DNA of 8,931 nucleotides from Candidatus Sumerlaeota bacterium. GTDB taxonomy: Bacteria; Sumerlaeota; Sumerlaeia; UBA8349. Of the stretch, positions 5,300 to 8,931 are shown in pieces. Location of the stretch: contig DNPO01000325.1 in assembly GCA_003501375.1 (NCBI GenBank), positions 711 through 9,641 of the forward strand, written 5' to 3'. The notes under the pieces are model-generated. The model ran no database searches and was not told the origin of the DNA. It saw only the letters and a list, made by a program, of their open reading frames with translations. A program made the translations under genes and the position numbers. Position 1 is the first letter of the stretch. Each line of letters opens with the position of its first letter.

Positions 5300-6553
5300 A
5301 TGAATCTGCCAGATGTAACCGGGAAGCCTTTTCACAAAGGCTTCCTTTTTTATCTCCTGTGTGGCGTCGCGTGGGTGTGCTTGGTTTTCCAAGTAACGAC
5401 GCACGTTGTCTTCGTGCCGCTTCCAGGAGGAGATGCGTTTGTTGGAGTAGATTATCCCAAGCATCGCGATGCGGCGATAGAAGTTCTGCAGGGAATCTGC
5501 CCTCAAAAAAAAGAATACATGGGGTTTAATTACCCGACATTCACCGCACTGCCGTTTATTTTCCTCGCATGGCTGACTCCGCAGCAAGCGGCAATGACGT
5601 GGACATTATTGATGCGTGGGTTTATTCTTGCTGGGATTCTTTTAGTTATTTTTGGGATGCGCCCTCGCGGTGAACCGGTATCAGAAACGCCCTTGGATTT
5701 TTTTCAAACCCTTTGCGTTCACCGTTACTCCTGCATGGCCATGGCCATGTCTCTTTTTATCCCGGTTTACTTTGATTTGCATGTTGGTAACATTCAGCCC
5801 TTTATTTTTTTTCTCATCGTCTTATTTTGCGTTCTTCTAACGCATGGCTTTGATAAAACTGCGGGAGTGATTTTAGCAGCGGTCTGCCTAATCAAGTTAA
5901 CGCCGGTGTTTTTTTTGCCAGCGTTATTTTTTTCGCGCCGATACCGCGTTTTAATCGCTTGGGGATGCGCAATTCTCGTGTACGCAGCCCTTTTATGCGT
6001 AACGGGGTGGTGGGCGTGGGACTGGTATCTGGTACGCGAAGTTTTGCCGCATGTGGGGCATTATTGGCAAGGAATCTCGTTTTCCCTTTCCGCTTTTCTG
6101 GCTCTTCTTTTTCCGCAGATAATTCACGACAAAACGTCTTATGACATTGCGAGCAAGGGCATCGGAATGGTAATTCTCGTTTCCCTTTTTGTTTTTTTAT
6201 TTTACGGTACGCGTGCTGCTCAAAAATCAAAAAATGATCTTTTCTGGCGGGATGCGATAGCCTTGGCAAGCATGCCTCTGGTGATTGCCTCACCGCTGGT
6301 GGAATATCTGCATTTCACATGCGTTGTTCCAGCATGGCTTTTTTGGTGCCAGGATATAATGGATCGGCGACAAGGCAAATATTTTTTTACTCTTTCCTTT
6401 TTCCTTTGGGGGGGTGTCTTTGTAGGCAAGCAAGGACTGGAATCGTTTGGCAGCGTTCACAATATTCAACTGGTATATTTTAGTACCGCATCGCTTGCAC
6501 TTTTGTGGTTTTTGCAGGGCATGCGAATGATTTCACAAAGGATGGACAAATGA
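5300..6553 (+). CDS. GT87/DUF2029-like membrane glycosyltransferase, paralogue 1
   Basis: A 417-aa polytopic membrane protein of about nine or more helices, of the GT-C type represented by GT87 (DUF2029). Known members use polyprenyl-phosphate-linked mannose as donor and act outside the cytoplasmic face; donor and acceptor here are unknown. Shared by all three paralogues: an Asp in the first extracytoplasmic loop (GVDY, Asp51, the expected GT-C catalytic region), VGNIQPF (163-169), ICL-IKLTP followed by a helix, TGWW, FWRDA and ASPLVEYLHFT. The ATG is 6 nt after the purC stop and has only a distant AGGAAA, so initiation may rely on coupling to purC. A perfect terminator hairpin lies in codons 8-18. 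Alignment to paralogue 3 begins around residue 13 (KGFLFYLLCGVAWV against KSLQRMLSAVAWV), so the hairpin is largely coding. A GTG at 5375 is the alternative start but would remove half of the first helix. Confidence 0.8.
   Translation: MNLPDVTGKPFHKGFLFYLLCGVAWVCLVFQVTTHVVFVPLPGGDAFVGVDYPKHRDAAIEVLQGICPQKKEYMGFNYPTFTALPFIFLAWLTPQQAAMTWTLLMRGFILAGILLVIFGMRPRGEPVSETPLDFFQTLCVHRYSCMAMAMSLFIPVYFDLHVGNIQPFIFFLIVLFCVLLTHGFDKTAGVILAAVCLIKLTPVFFLPALFFSRRYRVLIAWGCAILVYAALLCVTGWWAWDWYLVREVLPHVGHYWQGISFSLSAFLALLFPQIIHDKTSYDIASKGIGMVILVSLFVFLFYGTRAAQKSKNDLFWRDAIALASMPLVIASPLVEYLHFTCVVPAWLFWCQDIMDRRQGKYFFTLSFFLWGGVFVGKQGLESFGSVHNIQLVYFSTASLALLWFLQGMRMISQRMDK
5322..5351 (+). terminator. Intrinsic terminator after purC, embedded in the start of the glycosyltransferase gene
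   Basis: GGAAGCCTTT (5322-5331), loop TCAC, AAAGGCTTCC (5336-5345), then six T (5346-5351). The 10-bp stem is perfect and the U tract immediate, so it has the form of a canonical rho-independent terminator. It begins 28 nt after the purC stop and 22 nt after the downstream ATG. Because it lies within a translated region, it could fold only when ribosomes are not covering it. Confidence 0.8.
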
Positions 6554-7839
6554 GTGAAAACAACTTGGGGTATTCTAAATCTCTCATTGGTGGATTAATC
6601 GCGTTGGCTTGGGCGGCGCTCATATATCAAATTGCCAAGCACATGATTTTACCTCCTGCCAGTCCGTGGCCTCCTGAATATGTAGGGTCTGATTTTCGGA
6701 TTTACTACAATGCAATGATTGATTTTGTTCAGGGGAAAAATCCTTATGCTGGAAGGAATTATTTAAAGTTTCCCTACCCCATGTTTACAGTATTTTTCTG
6801 TTCATTTCTAACTTTGTTTTCTGAAGCGAATGCCTGGTTTCTTTGGGAAATCCTGATGAAATTTTTCGTATGCGCCGGATTTGGCCTAGTTATTTTTTGC
6901 TGTAAGCCTTTACTTGTCGCCTCTCAGGAAAAGACGCGTAATTATTTATCTGCAGAATCATCCCGTTTTCTCGTGATCCACTGGATGATTATTGCCGTGC
7001 TTCTGTGTGCTGCATTTCGCCCGGCATTTTGGGGACTGTTTTATGGCAACATTCAACCGCTGGCATTTTTTCTGATATGTCTGTTTACGGCGCTCATACT
7101 GCATGGACATGATAAAACCGCGGGATGCGTATTGGCTATGGCGTGTCTTGTTAAAATCACACCGGTTATTTTGGTGATTGGCTTTCTCTTCACTCAGAAA
7201 AAGCGTTTGTTATATGCTTGGTTTGTGTTTATGTGTTGCTATGCAATCTTGCTCCTGCTTACCGGTTGGTGGCGCTGGGAATTGTTTTTTGTTGAGAAAA
7301 CGTTGCCCAATCAATCCTTTCAATGGATTTTTACCTCCCATTCCCTCACGGTCTACCTGGGTACCATTTTTTTCCATGACGTTCTGAAGGTAAAATCCAT
7401 TTTTAATTGTACTTCACGAATTGTTGCTTTGTCTGTTTTGTTTGCCACTCTTTTGTCGCTTTATTTGGCGGCACGCAGACAGCGGGGGAGTGGTCTTTTT
7501 TGGCGAGACGCTTTTTCGTTAACTTGCTACCCCATGTTGCTTATTTCGCCGTTGCTTGAAGTACACCACCATACCTGCCTCATTCCCGCGCTTGTCTTTT
7601 TGCTGCATGATTATTTGGAGCAACGTTGTACGCACAGATATTTTGCAGCCAGTCTATTTTTCTGGGCGCTTTTCCTGGGAGCAAGTGTTTGGCATGGGGT
7701 TGGACTTCTCAATTTGCCATTTCTTAATAACATTTTGCCACCTGATTTTTATGAGATGTTCTGCCTCATGGTACTTTGGTTTTTTGCATCCATCCGAGTT
7801 TTACGTTTGCCCGTAGAGTCTGCACGAGGGAGCGTTTAA
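6550..7839 (+). CDS. GT87/DUF2029-like membrane glycosyltransferase, paralogue 2
   Basis: A 429-aa polytopic membrane protein, paralogue of its two neighbours. The block around GNIQPLAFFL (GNIQ at 166-169), HDKTAG, CLVKITPV and TGWWRWE is about half identical by eye to paralogue 1. Asp48 (GSDF) occupies the conserved first-loop acidic position, and LFWRDAF and SPLLEVHHHTC are kept near the C-terminus. I chose ATG 6550 because its first bases overlap the upstream stop as ATGA (6550-6553) and AAAGGA lies 7 nt before it; this indicates translational coupling. An in-frame ATG at 6505 lies inside the upstream gene. The likely role is transfer of a sugar from a lipid-linked donor to an envelope glycan or lipid. 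The substrate cannot be read from sequence. Confidence 0.85.
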   Translation: MSENNLGYSKSLIGGLIALAWAALIYQIAKHMILPPASPWPPEYVGSDFRIYYNAMIDFVQGKNPYAGRNYLKFPYPMFTVFFCSFLTLFSEANAWFLWEILMKFFVCAGFGLVIFCCKPLLVASQEKTRNYLSAESSRFLVIHWMIIAVLLCAAFRPAFWGLFYGNIQPLAFFLICLFTALILHGHDKTAGCVLAMACLVKITPVILVIGFLFTQKKRLLYAWFVFMCCYAILLLLTGWWRWELFFVEKTLPNQSFQWIFTSHSLTVYLGTIFFHDVLKVKSIFNCTSRIVALSVLFATLLSLYLAARRQRGSGLFWRDAFSLTCYPMLLISPLLEVHHHTCLIPALVFLLHDYLEQRCTHRYFAASLFFWALFLGASVWHGVGLLNLPFLNNILPPDFYEMFCLMVLWFFASIRVLRLPVESARGSV

Positions 7840-7840
7840 C

Positions 7841-8931
7841 ATGGTGCAAATCGAACAGTCTGCCCCCCTGTTAGTTAGCAAATCCCTTCAGCGCATGCTG
7901 AGCGCTGTCGCTTGGGTTTTCTTTGCAGTCCAAGTGTTTAAATATTTGATACTCCCACCGCTGTCCAGCAGTGAAGGTGTTCTCGGGTTGGATTTTCAGG
8001 ATGTTTACAACGCAGCCCAAGACGTAGTGCATGGAATCAACCCGTATTTGCGTGGGCCGGGCTATCCGTTGATGGTCCCGGTTGCTTTTTCTTTTTTACC
8101 TTTGTTTTCGTTACAACACGCAGAATTTGTCTGGAGCATCATCATGCGCGGCTCGATCCTGGGTGGGTTTCTGCTCATTTTCTTTGCACTCAAGCCACAG
8201 ATATCGGGGGAGACTGTTTCTGAGAAAAAAGGGAAGATGCTTCCCTCTGCCTGTGCTTATGCAATTGCGAAGCATTGGATAACATTGGCAGCTTGTATCA
8301 CCGCGGCATTCACGCCAGCCCTTTTGGATATTCGGGTGGGCAACATCCAATCATTCATCTTCTTCTTGTTTTGTGTTTTGTGTGCCCTGTTGCAACATAA
8401 GCGCGATGCCGCTGCCGGGCTTATTCTGGCGCTTCTTTGTCTTATTAAGATTGTTCCCTTGTTTCTTATCCCGGCCCTTTTTTGTGCCAAGCGTTATCGC
8501 TTGCTTACGGCTTGGGCTGTTGGAATCGGACTCTACTTCGTCATCACTTTTTCCACCGGGGGCTGGCGCTGGGAAACCACTTTGTTTACGCAGGTGCTTC
8601 CGCATTTTCCTTATGCGTTACGCGGAGTTTCCTACTCGCTCGTGCATTTTGTCGGACTTGTCTTCCGCCCGGATTTACTCGAATCTGAAATTGCCTACAC
8701 AAAATTTTCTGCTCTGATTACTGGATTCGTTGTATGCGTTTACTTGCTAACACTTGCAGGTGCCGTCTGGCGCATGGGGGTGGTAAAAACACTTTTTGCC
8801 AAGCAGTCTGAACCAAACGTCCTCTGGCGGGATGCGCTAGCACTGGGGTGTTACTCTCTCACGCTGGCATCTCCGCTTTTAGAGACGCACCACTTTACCA
8901 ATTGTATCCCCGGGTGGATTTTCTTATTACA
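7841..8931 (+). CDS. GT87/DUF2029-like membrane glycosyltransferase, paralogue 3 (truncated by window end)
   Basis: An open frame of 363 complete codons from ATG 7841 to the right edge, with no stop inside the window. It begins one base after the previous stop and has GAGGGAG 8 nt upstream. The protein starts MVQIEQSAPLLVSKSLQ and then follows the paralogues throughout: GLDFQDVYNAA (Asp51), GINPY, IIMRGSILGGFLL, VGNIQSFIFF (GNIQ at 167-170), LCLIKIVPLFLIPALF, TGGWRWE (GGW where the others have GWW), VLWRDALALG and SPLLETHHFT. From these homologous positions it should lack only the last 50-70 residues. It extends the operon past the window, so the array may hold further copies. Confidence 0.85.
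   Translation, partial: MVQIEQSAPLLVSKSLQRMLSAVAWVFFAVQVFKYLILPPLSSSEGVLGLDFQDVYNAAQDVVHGINPYLRGPGYPLMVPVAFSFLPLFSLQHAEFVWSIIMRGSILGGFLLIFFALKPQISGETVSEKKGKMLPSACAYAIAKHWITLAACITAAFTPALLDIRVGNIQSFIFFLFCVLCALLQHKRDAAAGLILALLCLIKIVPLFLIPALFCAKRYRLLTAWAVGIGLYFVITFSTGGWRWETTLFTQVLPHFPYALRGVSYSLVHFVGLVFRPDLLESEIAYTKFSALITGFVVCVYLLTLAGAVWRMGVVKTLFAKQSEPNVLWRDALALGCYSLTLASPLLETHHFTNCIPGWIFLL

Noticed and set aside
5375..5377. GTG as alternative start of the first glycosyltransferase, after the terminator
   Set aside because: It has no Shine-Dalgarno and would cut the first helix, which aligns with paralogue 3 upstream of this point. It remains the main alternative if the hairpin proves to be an ordinary intergenic terminator.
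4910..5587. 225-codon minus-strand open frame across the end of purC and the start of the first glycosyltransferase
   Set aside because: It is antisense to two well-supported genes, is rich in Arg/Lys/Cys as expected of a shadow frame and matches no family I know.
8111..8605. Several open frames on both strands inside 8080-8720
   Set aside because: They all overlap the real frame from 7841, which has no stop before the window end and aligns to both upstream paralogues.
1..8931. CRISPR arrays, tRNA or rRNA genes, phage or defence genes
   Set aside because: No regularly spaced repeats, tRNA-like cloverleaf or rRNA signature sequence was seen on either strand, and no phage or defence protein motif in the frames.

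Overview
The window looks like chromosomal DNA of a Gram-negative bacterium of moderate GC content. The evidence is a predicted lipoprotein, glycine-zipper and short two-helix membrane proteins of the envelope-stress type, a long-form PurC and membrane GT-C glycosyltransferases. I cannot name the phylum with confidence. A PVC-group or similar environmental lineage is only a guess.

Region 1 (about 1-1660, + strand) is a compact run of four small envelope or stress genes with short gaps and purine-rich Shine-Dalgarno sites. They are a DUF3332-type lipoprotein, a DUF1269/general-stress-17M-like membrane protein whose reading frame is broken by one extra base near 866, a 50-aa lmo0937-type membrane protein and an 81-aa two-helix membrane protein. 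Region 2 (1654-1946) holds a decayed IS4-type transposase N-terminus with two compensating frameshifts, followed by a strong hairpin terminator. Region 3 is a minus-strand gene for a 128-aa four-helix membrane protein, transcribed toward that terminator. It is divergent from a soluble GAF-PAS-HisKA-HATPase sensor kinase on the + strand, which has no response regulator beside it and ends in its own terminator.

Region 4 (4394 to the window end) is purC followed by three tandem paralogous GT87/DUF2029-like membrane glycosyltransferases. They are packed with a 6-nt gap, a 4-nt ATGA overlap and a 1-nt gap. The third runs off the right edge with no stop codon.

The most interesting feature is a textbook intrinsic terminator (perfect 10-bp stem, 4-nt loop, six T) lying inside codons 8-18 of the first glycosyltransferase gene. 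The paralogue alignment indicates that most of this sequence is also coding. It could end purC transcription, or act as a translation-dependent gate on the glycosyltransferase operon. Other points of note are the single-base frameshift at a UUU_C site in the DUF1269 gene, the fossil transposase and an out-of-frame leader ORF overlapping the kinase start.
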